Positions 33,632 to 46,028 of a DNA stretch of 64,000 bases are shown here, piece after piece. The notes beneath the pieces were generated by a model. It ran no database searches and had not been told where the DNA came from. It saw only the letters and a list, made by a program, of their open reading frames with translations. Both the position numbers and the translations under genes were made by a program. Numbering within the stretch: the stretch's first letter is position 1; every line of letters starts with the position of its first letter. Origin of the DNA: Amoebidium appalachense (lineage: Eukaryota; Ichthyosporea); the NCBI GenBank assembly GCA_963693365.1, contig CAVNZM010000001.1, forward strand, positions 744,001-808,000, written 5' to 3'.

Positions 33632-35220
33632 TCAATCCACAATATCCGGTAAACAAAGTCGAGCACGATGGTGGACATGACTCGGGCCGGGGAGGGGTTT
33701 GGTGAGTATGTCAGCTAAGTTGTGGGCTGACTCAACGTAGTGGACAACCACGTCCCCACTGGCAATGTAGTCCTTGGTGTTGTGATACCGGACGGCAATG
33801 TGTTTGGTACGGTGCTTGATGCCGGTGGAGTTGACGATGGCAATGGTCGACTGGTTGTCACAGTACACCGGAGTCGGAGCAAGCATGGGACAGCCGAGTT
33901 CCTTGAAGAGGTCACGGACCCAAGCAACTACTTGGGTGCCAGCATTGAGAGCAATCAGCTCAGCTTCAGTGGTGCTGGTGGCCGTGATGGGCTGGAGCTT
34001 GGAGTACCAGATGACGGGCATACCAGCAAACACGATAATGTAGCCGGTGGTAGACTTCTTGCTGTCGGCACAACCAGCAAAGTCAGCATCCGTGTAGCAT
34101 TCGAGTATGGGGGACTGGGTGGCCGAGTACTTGTAGTCAATGCCAAGGTCAATGGTGCCGAGCAGGTACCGGGCCACACGACGGAGAAGGTCCCAGTGAG
34201 TCTTGCCGGGGTTGGTGCTGAACCGACCAAGGAAGCCGATGGCATAGGCAATGTCGGGACGTGTGCACCGTGCCACCCAGAGGAGACGGCCGAGTAACTC
34301 ACGGTAGGGCACGGTGAACGGTTGGGGGGGGCAATCAGCCAGGGAGACGGTGGTGCCTGCAGGGATGGGGGTAGACTTGGACTTGGCATCGGTGAGGTTG
34401 AAGTCGTGGATGATATCCATGATGTAAGACCTCTGGTGCATGTGGAGGTGATGGGGATCAGAGTGATTAAAATCAACACCGAGCATACGGTCAAATGGAC
34501 TCATACGACAGCTGGCCATCTTGCTGATGTGGGCAGCCAGGTCACTGGCAGCAGTAGAACCCCGGGTGTTGGTGATGGTGGAGTCATCGACGTAGTTACC
34601 AGCCCGTACCACATCGTTGTTGGGGAAGAACCGGAGGTAGATGCACGGGTCGGTCTTAGTACGGGTCAGGCCATGGGCAAGAAGAATGCCGTCGAGGAAG
34701 TCGTACCAAGCCTTGGAGGCTTGCTTGAGGCCGTACAGGGCTTTCTTGAGTCTCCAGACCTTGCCAAGTGTGGCCATGGTGATGAATCCCGGGGGTTGTT
34801 TCATGTAGATGGTCTCGGTGAGTGGGCTGTTGAGAAAGGCCGTAGACACGTCGAGTTGATGTATGTCATGACCTTCAACAACGGCCAGAGCTAGGATGGC
34901 ACGGAGAGCAGCCGGACGGATGACAGGGCTCTCAATCAACTCATAGTCAACACCGTATTGCTGACTGAAGCCTTGAGCAACACCACGTGCCTTGATCTTG
35001 GTGTCACCAGCCGAGTTGAGAGTTTTCTCGGAGACAATCCACTTGAAGCCGACGATGTTAGCACCAGGGGGAGGGTCAACAAGTTCAAAGATGTCTTTGT
35101 CGACGAAGGCTTGATACTCAGCAGTCAGGGCTGACTTGACCTGATCACCATTGGGTCCGGAACAGAGTTGACGGACAAGTTTGGGTAGTTGGTCGATGTT
35201 GATGGGGGGACCGGGGGGAC
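33632..35220 (-). CDS. Copia A1 reverse transcriptase-RNase H
   Basis: Makes the cDNA of the element and removes its RNA strand. Visible RT motifs are FKWIVSEKTL, QLDVSTAFLNSPL, YGLKQASKAWYDF and the catalytic NYVDD. RNase H shows DADFAGC, TSTTEAELIAL, VYCDNQSTI, HRTKHIAVRYH and ADILTKPLPGP, ending CLPDIVD at 33632. The domain is separated from gag-integrase by a one-base loss in a C run at 35213-35218 (six C on the coding strand against seven in A2 and A3). The pol frame therefore does not join the upstream frame. No internal stop appears in the RT-RNase H part. Confidence 0.92.
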
Positions 35221-38040
35221 TGGCAGGGTGGTGGTGGCTTGAAGTCCAACCTTGCCCTGGAGACGGGCAGAACGACGGGGTGCAGGAACCGGGGTAGGTG
35301 GAGACGGTGGGGGGGGAACTTGGAAGTTCGGAAGTGCAGGGGGGGCAACCTCCGGGCTGGACGGGGCCGAGTGGAAGTTGTCGGGGGAGCCGGGTCGGAT
35401 GGGTGTGACGTTGCCAGGGGCAGGATGAGGGTCGGCAGGCTGGACGGGCACGGGGGCAGGGAGGCCGGTGGGGGGGGGGGGTGTCGGGGGAACGACGATG
35501 GCAGGAGGGGGGCCAGAGTACACCAGACAAACATCATCTTCAGTGTCAACTGTGGGGGGTGGGGTGGTCGAGGTAGCAGTGGTGTCGGGGGTCGGAAGGG
35601 TTGATGGAATGTCGGACGGGAGATAAGCTGATTCGTCGAAAATCACATCACGGAAGAGGCCGACACGATGGGTGGTGGCATTGAAGATCCGGTGGCAGTG
35701 TGATTGAAGATCATAGCCGATATACATGCCGAGTTTGACGGTGGGGGCCAGCTTGTTCCGTTTAGAGGCTGGCACGTGAGTGTAGGCAGGGCAACCGAAC
35801 ACTTTGAGCTCGGAGATGTCGGGCTTGACACCGTAGAAAACCTCGAATGGTGTACGACCATTGGCAGTCGTGGACGGGGTGACGTTGATGATGTAGGCGG
35901 CATGTTGGAGGGCCTCAGCCCACAGTTTGGGAGACAGAGACTGATCTTGGACTTGATGGAGGAGGCAACGGACAATCTCTTGGAGGAACCGCATACGTCG
36001 TTCAACATAGCCGTTCAGTTGAGGGCAGTCCACCGGAGCATAGCTGGCCTTGATGCCCTGGGAGAGGCAAAAAGCACGGGTATCCTTGGAGGTGAACTCA
36101 GAGCCGGAGTCGAAGTGGTAAACACCAACTTTGGAGGGGGCATGGGTGGCAACGAGGTTGGTGTGAGCTGTGAGAATATCCAGGGTGGTGGTACGGTCGG
36201 CCATCGGGTAGATCTTGACGAGGCCAGAGGCACGGCAGACAGTGACGAGAGCAACCTTGGAACCTCCGTACGATGTTGTGGTAGGCTCAAAAAAATCCCA
36301 ATGCCATTCATGACCGGGGATGTTGGAGTGAGGACGGTCACCCCTGAACGGAGCCTTGGTGGTCTTACCCATAATGCAGCCATGACAATCAGGAACATCA
36401 CAGTCGAGGACAGAGGAGGGGAGACCAATAACAAGGTCGTGTTTCACCATGTCCTTGATGCTGGTCATAGCTCGGTGCCCCAGGCGATGGTGCCAGATGG
36501 ATGGGTTAACACTGGTAGTGGCAGCCAGAGCCACAGGACGAGTGGGTGGTTGAATGGTGTAGTCCTTGAAGTAATACAGACCGTTGTGTAGACGGAGGTT
36601 GACGAGATGACGGCCGGTGAGTCGGTCGAAGAGGAATGACGGAGTGGAGGCATCGTTCAAATCACCCTTGATGTATTCGGCAGCAGCTTGGGATGTTGAA
36701 ATGAGGAAGGCTTGGCCAGACGGGGTGTAGTAGGCTTCAATGGTTAGGGTGGTAGTGCCATGGTCGGTGGTGGTGTTGATGACGATATGGCCGGTGTGAG
36801 TGGCCAAGACGGGGGTGCCATTGAAGGCAGCAACGGGAGTCGGTGTCGGAAGGGGAGTGAGGTCATGGAAGAACTCACGGGTGGGGCAAACAGTCATGTT
36901 GCACCCGGAATCCCAGGCAGGGTCGGAGGACACGGGGACGGAGCTAGCATTGTATGCCGAGAAAGCAAAGGAGACAGATTTCTCACTGCCTTGACGGAAA
37001 CGGTTGTGTCTGGACATACGGCATTTCGGCTCAGGGCAATCGATGATCGTGTGATCAGGCTCGTGGCAGTAGGAGCATTCTTTCACGGACGGGGTGTTAG
37101 AACGAGCCGGGGAATCAGAACGACGGGAACCCGAGAAACGGGAACGACTGGGGGAACGAGACGTGGACCGGAAGGCAGGCCGGTGGGGGGAACGGGATCG
37201 GGTGTGCTGACGGGAGAGACGAGTTCGGAGGTCCGTGCCAGAGGTACGGTCAAGTCGGGTGCGTAAGTCACGGCGAGGAAGATCACGGGGGGGAGCACTG
37301 GCATTTAATGCCATGCTGGACTTGGAGGCACGGTGGGCACGGTTGTTCCGGAGTTGCATCTTGAGGTCTTGACGTAACTCGATGCCCTTGACGTGGTTAT
37401 GGAGGGACTCGAAGTCGGGGAATAGCTTATCACCGAAGTGATAGTCTTCGATAAGACGATTGAACTCAGGGGTGAGGTCGTCTCTGGTGGTGAGTTCATT
37501 GAAGAACTTCTCAGCTAGACGAGTGAAGTGAATGGACTCATCTTGGAGAGACTGGAGCTGGTTCACGATGGTCTGCAGACGGCTCAGGTAGGTGGTGAAT
37601 GATTCACCGGGCTGAAGGGCACAGGCATCCCACTGACGGTGAAGGATGCGGATCTGATCGGGTTTGCCTTGGAGATAGTGTTGACGGAATTTCCACATGG
37701 CCCGTTCAGGGTCCATGCCAATACGGTACTGGGCAACGGTGGTGAGGACGGAAGGGTCGATGTTCTGTATCATATGGAGCAGGAGGCAATTGCGGGCCTC
37801 TTTGAGTTCCGCGGTAGTGCCGTAGCCATAGAAGGGGGGTTCACCGTCAACCGCGACGGTGGTAGGGGGGACGTAGTTGTCAGCAAGGACAACATCCACG
37901 AGTCGGACACCTTTAGTGCCGGTCATCATGCCGAGAAAAATGATTTCCCATTGAAAATAGGTAGTTTTGCTATCGGGACCAGTCTTCCCTTCACCTTTCC
38001 ACATGGTGATTTTGTTTACGCCAGTTTTGTTTGGATCCAT
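35212..38040 (-). CDS. Copia A1 gag-protease-integrase
   Basis: Starts at ATG 38040, 62 bases after the LTR. Gag (residues 1-315) includes YFQWEIIFLG and an Arg/Ser-rich stretch. The zinc knuckle CSYCHEPDHTIIDC (about 321) packages RNA. The protease active site is DSGCN (about 376). Integrase has the HHCC finger (HHRLGH...CHGC, about 515-555) and a D,D-E core (HWDFFEP; FDSGSEF; YVERRMRF, about 580-680). A proline-rich linker follows, with a C12 run at 35470-35481 that keeps frame here. The frame is lost at 35213-35218, just before RT. Copies A2 and A3 differ by only scattered residues. Confidence 0.92.
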
Positions 38041-38089
38041 GATTGAAAAACGAGCGCGAGTTCTAGATGTGTGTAGGGAGCGTGCAAAA

Positions 38090-38102
38090 GGGCTGCATAA
38101 CC
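38090..38102 (-). promoter_or_regulatory. A1 primer-binding site
   Basis: On the minus strand GGTTATGCAGCCC directly follows the LTR. The first seven bases are those that follow the LTR in Drosophila copia, where an initiator-tRNA anticodon region is the primer. Confidence 0.6.
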
Positions 38103-39037
38103 TGTTAAATTCTATAAGTATTTAGGATGTAAGCAGAGACACAGTGGTGCAGTGTGAAAACACCACAGACACACACAACAACAAAACACGGAACGATCGG
38201 AGCAGTGTACACAACAGACATCAATGTTTAGACACGACTGAACTCAATTTATTTTGATCGCTAATAAATACCTGAAATTCCCTTAAGTTAAATCCATACA
38301 TGATTTCCGACCAGTCGGAAATCAGATCTATGTCTAAAATAACCAATCATAATTAACTGATTATTTCCCGGATAGATCCGGAGACGCGGGAACACACACC
38401 ATAGGTCACAGCTATAAGAAAGAAAAGAGGTGAAGAGTAACGAGGAAAGAGGTGGTGTTTCTAACCTATCATCGGCTACAAAGACTCAGACATTTTCTGA
38501 CTAAGTCCACTGATTGGATATAGTACGGCAACACACAAAACAAAAGTGGTTGACTAAGCTATGAATCATACCTGACAAGCTAAAGTGTAACCTAAGTGTT
38601 TTTCTACCAATCAAAACATAACGAGTAATATAAATCTACTCAACGTATATTAGTGAGAGAGAAATATAATTAAATGAAAGGAAACAAGAGAAGAAAGAAA
38701 GAGAAAAGAAAAGACGAAGAAAGAGGAAAAAGAAAAGAAAGCAGGACAGAAAACACGAACAGCAAAACACAGTTATAACCGAAGATATTCATGTACACAT
38801 AACATGTACACGTGTCTCCCTCACTGGGTAGACTCGTGTACCTATAATCAGTTGCTGTAATCGATATCTAAACACACGAATATAGCCGACACAACACGAT
38901 TACAAGTACTCAAATACACTGGAGATCGATGTCATAATTTACGTACAAGGAGCACATCTTTTTCATTAAGTAAATGAATGAAAACATAACACGAACTGAG
39001 AAGATCTTACAATATGTAAATACTACGTATTATAACA
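38103..39037 (-). repeat. A1 5' LTR (935 bp)
   Basis: TGTTAAAT to TATAACA, followed by the target duplication GTGTG. It contains GCTGT (about 38853) missing from the 3' LTR. Confidence 0.95.
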
Positions 39038-39044
39038 GTGTGTG

Positions 39045-40735
39045 TGTGTGTTGTTTGGGCATGCAAACGATGCGACCTTATACTTATTATATCTCCACTG
39101 TATAGCACGTGTCCAGTAAAAGCTTGGTAATTGATCAATAATACCATCAGCTAGAGAAAGAGCAGTTCTACAGGGAGGTAATATGTATTTAGGTGTTATA
39201 CATTTGCGAGTGCCATATTTGGCAATATGGTTAAGGCGGTCATTATATATAAAACGAGACATAAGGCTTAGTTTTTCAAGGTGTCTGCTTTCATCGGGTC
39301 TAGTGTCGTGTGGTATCTTTTTCCATTTGTTATATTGCGTGATTATCTTGTAATTGTTTACATGTTTAATAAGTAAGTGGCAGTCCAAAGTCACACGCAC
39401 ACTTTTGCGGGGTTTATTTGTATTTGTGCCCGGAGGAGAAGGAGAGAGAGAGGGAAGGAAAGAGGGGAGAGGTGAGGAGGGGACAGGTCGGATAGAGAAG
39501 AGAGGGTGGGAGGGCAAATACTTCTTTAAGCGGCTTATGTACTTATTGAATTTCAGCGTGAGATGGGATACTCTAGCAGCTATTGGGACCAGACCATATA
39601 TCGAGAGCGTTACAGGCCCAGGTTTACAACAGTTGTTAGATAGAAAGGAGGCAACTTCTGCTTGAAGGAAATTTGCCAAGGGTTTAAGCGCTCTAGTTCT
39701 CTCTTTCTTGATCCAAGCGGCGAGAAGGGGTAAACCATATTCACATGCCGGGAAGACAAAAGTGCGAATAAATGTAAGTCTAATAGAAGGATGGAGGGGT
39801 GTGTCTTTAAAAATATTAGCCGAGAAGAAAGCTAAATGCTTACGAGCCAACTCTACCCTCTTTTCGGCCATATGGGAAAACATAACACCAACAGAATTAA
39901 CCGGAACACCAAGATATTTGTATTCTGGAACTATAGGTACAGGTTTAGATGATCATGTAAACGTGTGTAAATTGTTAGCCATATCAGGTACAAGAACACC
40001 ACATTTGTCTATGTTAAGGATCATAAGGTTTGCCTTGCACCACTCTGACACTACATCGAACAATCTTTGCTGGCGTCTAGGGGTACGGGCAAGGAGGGAC
40101 AGATCATCAGCATAGAGAAGTGCAGGCGGAAAGTTATCAATAGGGTCATCATTATCGGCATAAATCTTGACAGTCAAATCATCTATAAATAGGTTAAACA
40201 AAATGGACTAAGCAACGAACCCTGCAAGAGACCTCTAGTACGAGCAAAACCATATGAAAGATGTCCATTAACCACAGCTCTACCATAGGTTTGAGACAAG
40301 AGTGCTTCTAACAGAACACCAATGCAGTGTGTACGGTACACCCCGTGCAGCAAGCTTTTCCCATAGGAGACCAGGGGAGACAGAATCGTAAGCAGTTTTC
40401 CAATCAATAAAGCCAACATATCGTGCACCAACTTGCATAGAATCGTGCAGTGCCATTATTTGAACATAACATGAATTGTTCTTACAAAAAGCGGATTGGC
40501 ATGGGTGTATGTGAAGAATAGATTGAAACCTAGGGTGATGTGCAAATAACCTAAGTAAGCAAGCTTCAAAGAATCTACGAATAACCTGGGTTAGTGTGAT
40601 GGGGCGAAAAGATGATATGGGGCCCTCAGAGTCCTTCTTAACTATGGGGATCACTAAGGTATCTAACCAAGATGACGGGACATATCTATTTTCCGTAGGA
40701 TCTAATGGAACAGCTGAACTCTTTCAGTTTGAAAT
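39045..40735 (-). pseudogene. LINE (non-LTR) reverse transcriptase fragment, multiply frameshifted
   Basis: Read on the minus strand in at least four frame segments: about 40654-40330 (IVKKDSEGPISSFRPITLTQ, YVGFIDWKTAYDSV), 40350-40190 (GARTRGLLQGSLLSP-like), 40201-39953 (FIDDL and the catalytic YADDLSLLAR) and 39883-39050 (the thumb and C-terminal part, with HMAEKRVELARKHLAFF). These are the ordered motifs of LINE-type RT, which copies element RNA at a nicked target. No endonuclease is visible: the 5' side ends in low-complexity C/G sequence near 40736. The 3' side ends in (CA)n, where copia A1 inserted. It is a dead, 5'-truncated copy, possibly of the family whose ORF1-like frame lies in the palindrome at 14701; that link is unproven. 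Confidence 0.85.
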
Positions 40736-40997
40736 GGGGGGGGGGGGGGGGTTTGAGTAAATATCGACGTCCCCCCCCCTCCCCCCCCCCCGAGGGGGGA
40801 GGGAACCACCAAGCCGGGGGGGATGGTGCCCCCCCCCCCTCCCCCCCCCTCCCCCTCCCCCCTCCTACCCCCCGGCATGCGCGTGATTTGGCCGGCCTCT
40901 TTCCCCACCCACCAAAGGTTTTATTCGTCACTTTTTTTTTCTTTCCTTCTCTTTCGGAGGAATTGCCTCCCTTTTGGCCACTGATGCATATCCCAAG

Positions 40998-41051
<54 letters not shown>

Positions 41052-41176
41052 ACATTCACGCACACACACACACAAACACACGCCCTACACACACACCCTT
41101 CCACCCACACACACACACACACACAACGCTCACAAACACCCACACACACGTCCGTGCGCGGTATGGGCGCGCACAC

Positions 41177-41233
<57 letters not shown>

Positions 41234-41441
41234 CCCACCCGTTCGTGCCGGTGCTCTTCTTCTGCCGGATGCATTACATAATCCCTTCTCCCTCTCTCCC
41301 CCTTCCCCTCTCCCCTCCTGCCCCTCCCGCCCCACTCATGATCCCCCCCCCCCCCCCCCCCCTCCCCCCCTCCCTCACGCTGCTCATTTACACAAGTACA
41401 TGCATGTACACACGCGCACGCACACACGCACACCTACACAC

Positions 41442-41497
<56 letters not shown>

Positions 41498-41531
41498 ACA
41501 CATGTACACACACATGCAACGGTCAACTATG
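40736..41531. repeat. C-tract and (CA)n low-complexity region
   Basis: G13 (40739), C and G runs in GGGGGGA/CCCCCCT alternation, about 40 C (40999-41037), CA blocks, C21 (41345), and a C run of about 40 (41444-41483) followed by CA. Proline/histidine-rich frames are artefacts. No gene. Confidence 0.9.
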
Positions 41532-42456
41532 TGTTGTAATACGTAGTATCTACATATGGTAAGATCTTCTCAGTTTGTGTTATGTTTCAGTTCATATGCT
41601 TAGTGTAAATGCCACACTCCTATTATGTAAAGTGTAGCATCGATCTCCGATATGCTTGTATACTTGTAATCGTGTTGTATCGGCTTTAATCGTGTATTGT
41701 GATATCGATTAGAATATTTATTTGTGTGTACACGGATCCACCCACTCAGGGAGAGACGTGTACATGTTCGTGTGTACATAAATATCTCTGGTTATAGTTA
41801 TGCTATTGCTATCTTGTTTGTTGATCTGTGCTCTCTTTTCCTCCCTCTTTCTCCTTCCTTATTTTCTTTTCTTTCTCTCCTTGTCTTCATGTGCATAATC
41901 GTATTTCTTTTCTACTAATATATGTTAGGTAGATTTGTGTTACTTAATACGTGTTCATTGGACGGTAACACACTTAGGCTACACTTAGAATAGCATGTGT
42001 GTTTAGACTTCATTAATTTACTTTAGTTTTCATGTGTTGCCGGGCTTTAACCAATCATCAAGGTTAAGTGTGATATGTCTGAGTCTTTGCAGTATGTCAT
42101 AGGTTAGAACTTCCTTGATGATGACACGAGTTGATCTTAACTAGTGTCTGTGTCCTATCGTGTATGTCTCCGCGTACCGTATCTCTCTGAAAGCAATTGG
42201 TTCTTAGTGATTGGTTTCTATTAGAGATAGATCTGATTTCCGACCAGTCGGAAATCATGTATGGATTGGACTTAGAGGAATTTCAGGTATTTATTTGAAG
42301 ATCAGAATAAATTCAGTTCAGTCGTGTCTAAACATTGATGTCTGTTGTGTACACTGCTCCGATCGTTCCGTGTTTTGTTGTTGTGTGTGTCTGTGGTGTT
42401 TTCACACTGCACCACTGTGTCTCTGCTTTCATCCCAAATACTTATATAATTTAACA
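41532..42456 (+). repeat. A2 5' LTR (925 bp)
   Basis: TGTTGTAATACG to TTTAACA. Full length and nearly the same as the A3 LTRs. Confidence 0.95.
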
Positions 42457-42469
42457 GGTTATGCAGCCC
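42457..42469 (+). promoter_or_regulatory. A2 primer-binding site
   Basis: GGTTATGCAGCCC directly after the LTR, the same as in A1 and A3. No TGG start is present, so priming from a tRNA 3' CCA end is unlikely; an internal tRNA site is inferred. Confidence 0.6.
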
Positions 42470-42521
42470 TTTTGCACGCTCCCTACACACATCTAGAACT
42501 AGCGCTCGTTTTTTTTCAATC

Positions 42522-45091
42522 ATGGATCCAAACAAAACTGGTGTAAACAAAATAACCATGTGGAAAGGTGAAGGGAAGACTGGTCCCGATAGCAAAACCA
42601 CCTATTTTCAATGGGAAATCATTTTTCTCGGCATGATGACCGGCACTAAAGGTGTCCGCCTCGTGGATGTTGTACTTGCTGACAACTACGTCCCCCCTAC
42701 CACCGTCGCGGTTGACGGTGAACCCCCCTTCTATGGCTACGGCACTACCGCGGAACTCAAGGAGGCCCGCAATTGCCTCCTGCTCCATATGATACAGAAC
42801 ATCGACCCTTCCGTCCTCACCACCGTTGCCCAGTACCGTATTGGCATGGACCCTGAACGGGCCATGTGGAAATTCCGTCAACACTACCTCCAAGGCAAAC
42901 CCGATCAGATCCGCATCCTTCACCGTCAGTGGGATGCCTGTGCCCTTCAGCCCGGTGAATCATTCACCACCTACCTGAGTCGTCTGCAGACCATCGTGAA
43001 CCAGCTCCAGTCCCTCCAAGATGAGTCCATTCACTTCACTCGTCTCGCTGAGAAGTTCTTCAATGAACTCACCACCAGAGACGACCTCACCCCTGAGTTC
43101 AACCGTTTTATCGAAGACTATCACTTCGGTGATAAGCTATTCCCCGACTTCGAGTCCCTCCACAACCACGTCAAGGGCATCGAGTTACGTCAAGACCTCA
43201 AGATGCAACTCCGGAGCAACCGTACCCACCGTGTCTCCAAGTCCAGCATGGCATTAAATGCCAGTTCTCCCCCCCGTGATCTTCCTCGCCGTGACTTACG
43301 CAACCGACTTGACCGTACCCCTGGCACGGACCTCCGAACTCGTCTCTCCCGTCAGCACACCCGATCCCGTTCCCCCCACCGGCCTGCCTTCCGGTCCACG
43401 TCTCGTTCCCCCAGTCGTTCCCGTTTCTCGGGTTCCCGTCGTTCTGATTCCCCGGCTCGTTCTAACACCGCGTCCGTGAAAGCATGCTCCTACTGCCACG
43501 AGCCTGATCACACGATCATTGATTGCCCTGAGCCGAAATGCCGTATGTCCAGACACAACCGTTCCCGTCAAGGCAGTGAGAAATCTGTCTCCTTTGCTTT
43601 CTCGGCATACAATGCTAGCTCCGTCCCCGTGTCCTCCGACCCTGCCTGGGATTCCGGGTGCAACATGACTGTCTGCCCCACCCGTGAGTTCTTCCATGAC
43701 CTCACTCCCCTTCCGACACCGACTCCCGTTGCTGCCTTCAATGGCACCCCCGTCTTGGCCACTCACACCGGCCATATCGTCATCAACACCACCACCGACC
43801 ATGGCACTGCCACCCTTACCATTGAAGCCTACTACACCCCGTCTGGCCAAGCCTTCCTCATTTCAACATCCCAAGCTGCTGCCGAATACATCAAGGGTGA
43901 TTTGAATGATGCCTCCACTCCGTCATTCCTCTTCGACCGACTCACCGGCCGTCATCTCGTCAACCTCCGTCTACACAACGGTCTGTATTACTTCAAGGAC
44001 TACACCATTCAACCACCCACTCGTCCTGTGGCTCTGGCTGCCACTACCAGTGTTAACCCATCCATCTGGCACCATCGTCTGGGGCACCGTGCTATGACCA
44101 GCATCAAGGACATGGTGAAACACGACCTTGTCATTGGTCTCCCCTCGTCTGTCCTCGACTGTGATGTTCCTGATTGTCATGGCTGCATTATGGGTAAAAC
44201 CACCAAGGCTCCGTTCAAGGGTGACCGTCCTCACTCCACCATCCCCGGTCATGAATGGCATTGGGATTTTTTTGAGCCTACCACAACATCGTACGGAGGT
44301 TCCAAGGTTGCTCTCGTCACTGTCTGCCGTGCCTCTGGACTCGTCAAGATCTACCCGATGGCCGACCGTACAACCACCCTGGACATTCTCACAGCTCACA
44401 CCAACCTCGTTGCTACCCATGGCCCCTCCAAAGTTGGTGTCTACCACTTCGACTCCGGCTCTGAGTTCACCTCCAAGGCTACCCGTGCTTTTTGCCTCTC
44501 CCAGGGCATCAAGGCCAGCTATGCTCCGGTGGACTGCCCTCAACTGAACGGCTATGTTGAACGTCGTATGCGGTTCCTCCAAGAGATTGTTCGTTGCCTC
44601 CTCCATCAAGTCCAAGATCAGTCTCTGTCCCCCAAACTGTGGGCTGAGGCCCTCCAACATGCCGCCTACATCATCAACGTCACCCCGTCCACGACTGCCA
44701 ATGGTCGTACACCATTCGAGGTTTTCTATGGTGTCAAGCCCGACATCTCCGAGCTCAAGGTGTTCGGTTGCCCTGCCTACACTCATGTGCCAGCCTCTAA
44801 ACGGAACAAGCTGGCCCCCACCGTCAAACTCGGCATGTATATCGGCTATGATCTTCAATCACACTGCCACCGGATCTTCAATCCCACCACCCATCGTGTC
44901 GGCCTCTTCCGTGATGTGATTTTCGACGAATCAGCTTATCTCCCGTCCGACATTCCATCAACACTTCTGACCCCCGACATCACTGCTACCTCGACCACCC
45001 CACCCCCCACAGTTGACACTGAAGATGATGTTTGTCTGGTGTACTCTGGCCCCCCTCCTGCCATCGTCGTTCCCCCGACACCCCCCCCCCC
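42522..45091 (+). CDS. Copia A2 gag-protease-integrase
   Basis: Same architecture as A1: gag, zinc knuckle CSYCHEPDHTIIDC (43486 on), protease DSGCN (43650 region), HHCC finger (44067 on) and the D,D-E integrase core. The frame is open from ATG 42522 until the C run 45081-45091, which has 11 C where A1 has 12. Beyond it the proline linker is read in the wrong frame until a stop after 45419. Differences from A1 are isolated (for example KACSYC for KECSYC). The gene appears otherwise intact. Confidence 0.92.
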
Positions 45092-46028
45092 ACCGGCCCC
45101 CCTGCCCCCGTGCCCGTCCAGCCTGCCGACCCTCATCCTGCCCCTGGCAACGTCACACCCATCCGACCCGGCTCCCCCGACAACTTCCACTCGGCCCCGT
45201 CCAGCCCGGAGGTTGCCCCCCCTGCAATTCCGAACTTCCAAGTTCCCCCCCCCCCCCGTCTCCACCTCCCCCGGTTCCTGCACCCCGTCGTTCTGCCCGT
45301 CTACAGGGCAAGGTTGGATTTCAAGCCACCACCACCCTCCCAGTCCCCCCCGGTCCCCCCATCAACATCGACCAACTACCCAAACTTGTCCGTCAACTGT
45401 GTTCCGGACCCAATGGTGACCAGGTCAAGTCAGCCCTCACTGCTGAGTATCAAGCCTTCGTCGACAAAGACATCTTTGAACTTGTTGACCCTCCCCCTGG
45501 TGCTAACATCGTCGGCTTCAAGTGGATTGTCTCCGAGAAAACTCTCAACTCGGCTGGTGACAACAAGATCAAGGCACTTGGTGTTGCTCAAGGCTTCAGT
45601 CAGCAATACGGTGTTGACTATGAGTTGATTGAGAGCCCTGTCATCCGTCCGGCTGCTCTCCGTGCTATCCTAGCGCTGGCCGTTGTTGAAGGTCATGACA
45701 TCCATCAACTCGACGTGTCTACGGCCTTTCTCAACAGCCCACTCACCGAGACCATCTACATGAAACAACCCCCGGGATTCATCACCATGGCCACACTTGG
45801 CAAGGTCTGGAGACTCAAGAAAGCCCTGTACGGCCTCAAGCAAGCCTCCAAGGCTTGGTACGACTTCCTCGACGGCATTCTTCTTGCCCATGGCCTGACC
45901 CGTACTAAGACCGATCCGTGCATCTACCTCCGGTTCTTCCCCAACAACGATGTGGTTCGGGCTGGTAACTACGTCGACGACTCCACCATCACCAACACCC
46001 GGGGTTCTACTGCTGCCAGTGACCTGGC
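45092..46028 (+). pseudogene. Copia A2 RT-RNase H, 5' part
   Basis: The linker changes frame twice, at 45081-45091 (C11) and again at the C13 run near 45247-45259 (11 positions in A1 and A3). The RT frame then runs through FKWIVSEKTL, QLDVSTAFLN and GNYVDD to 46028, where A3 interrupts it within GSTAASDLA. The rest resumes at 52778. The interruption, not decay, is the main lesion. Confidence 0.92.

Larger units (their letters stand above)
32276..39037 (-). mobile_element. Complete Ty1/copia family A element, copy A1
   Basis: 6,762 bp with two LTRs (38103-39037 is the 5' one, 32276-33205 the 3' one) and GTGTG at both flanks (32271-32275, 39038-39042). Order on the minus strand: LTR, GGTTATG primer site, gag, protease, integrase, RT, RNase H, 3' UTR with hairpins and long C tract, polypurine tract, LTR. 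Integrase before RT is the Ty1/copia order. The LTRs differ by a 5-bp indel (GCTGT) and few bases, so insertion is fairly recent. It entered the GT/AC-rich 3' edge of a LINE fragment. Confidence 0.95.

Noticed and set aside
35704-36591. 295-codon frame antisense to copia A integrase (also 43971-44858 and 49454-50341)
   Set aside because: Shadow of the C/T-rich third codon positions of the sense gene; repeated in all copies because the sense sequence is.
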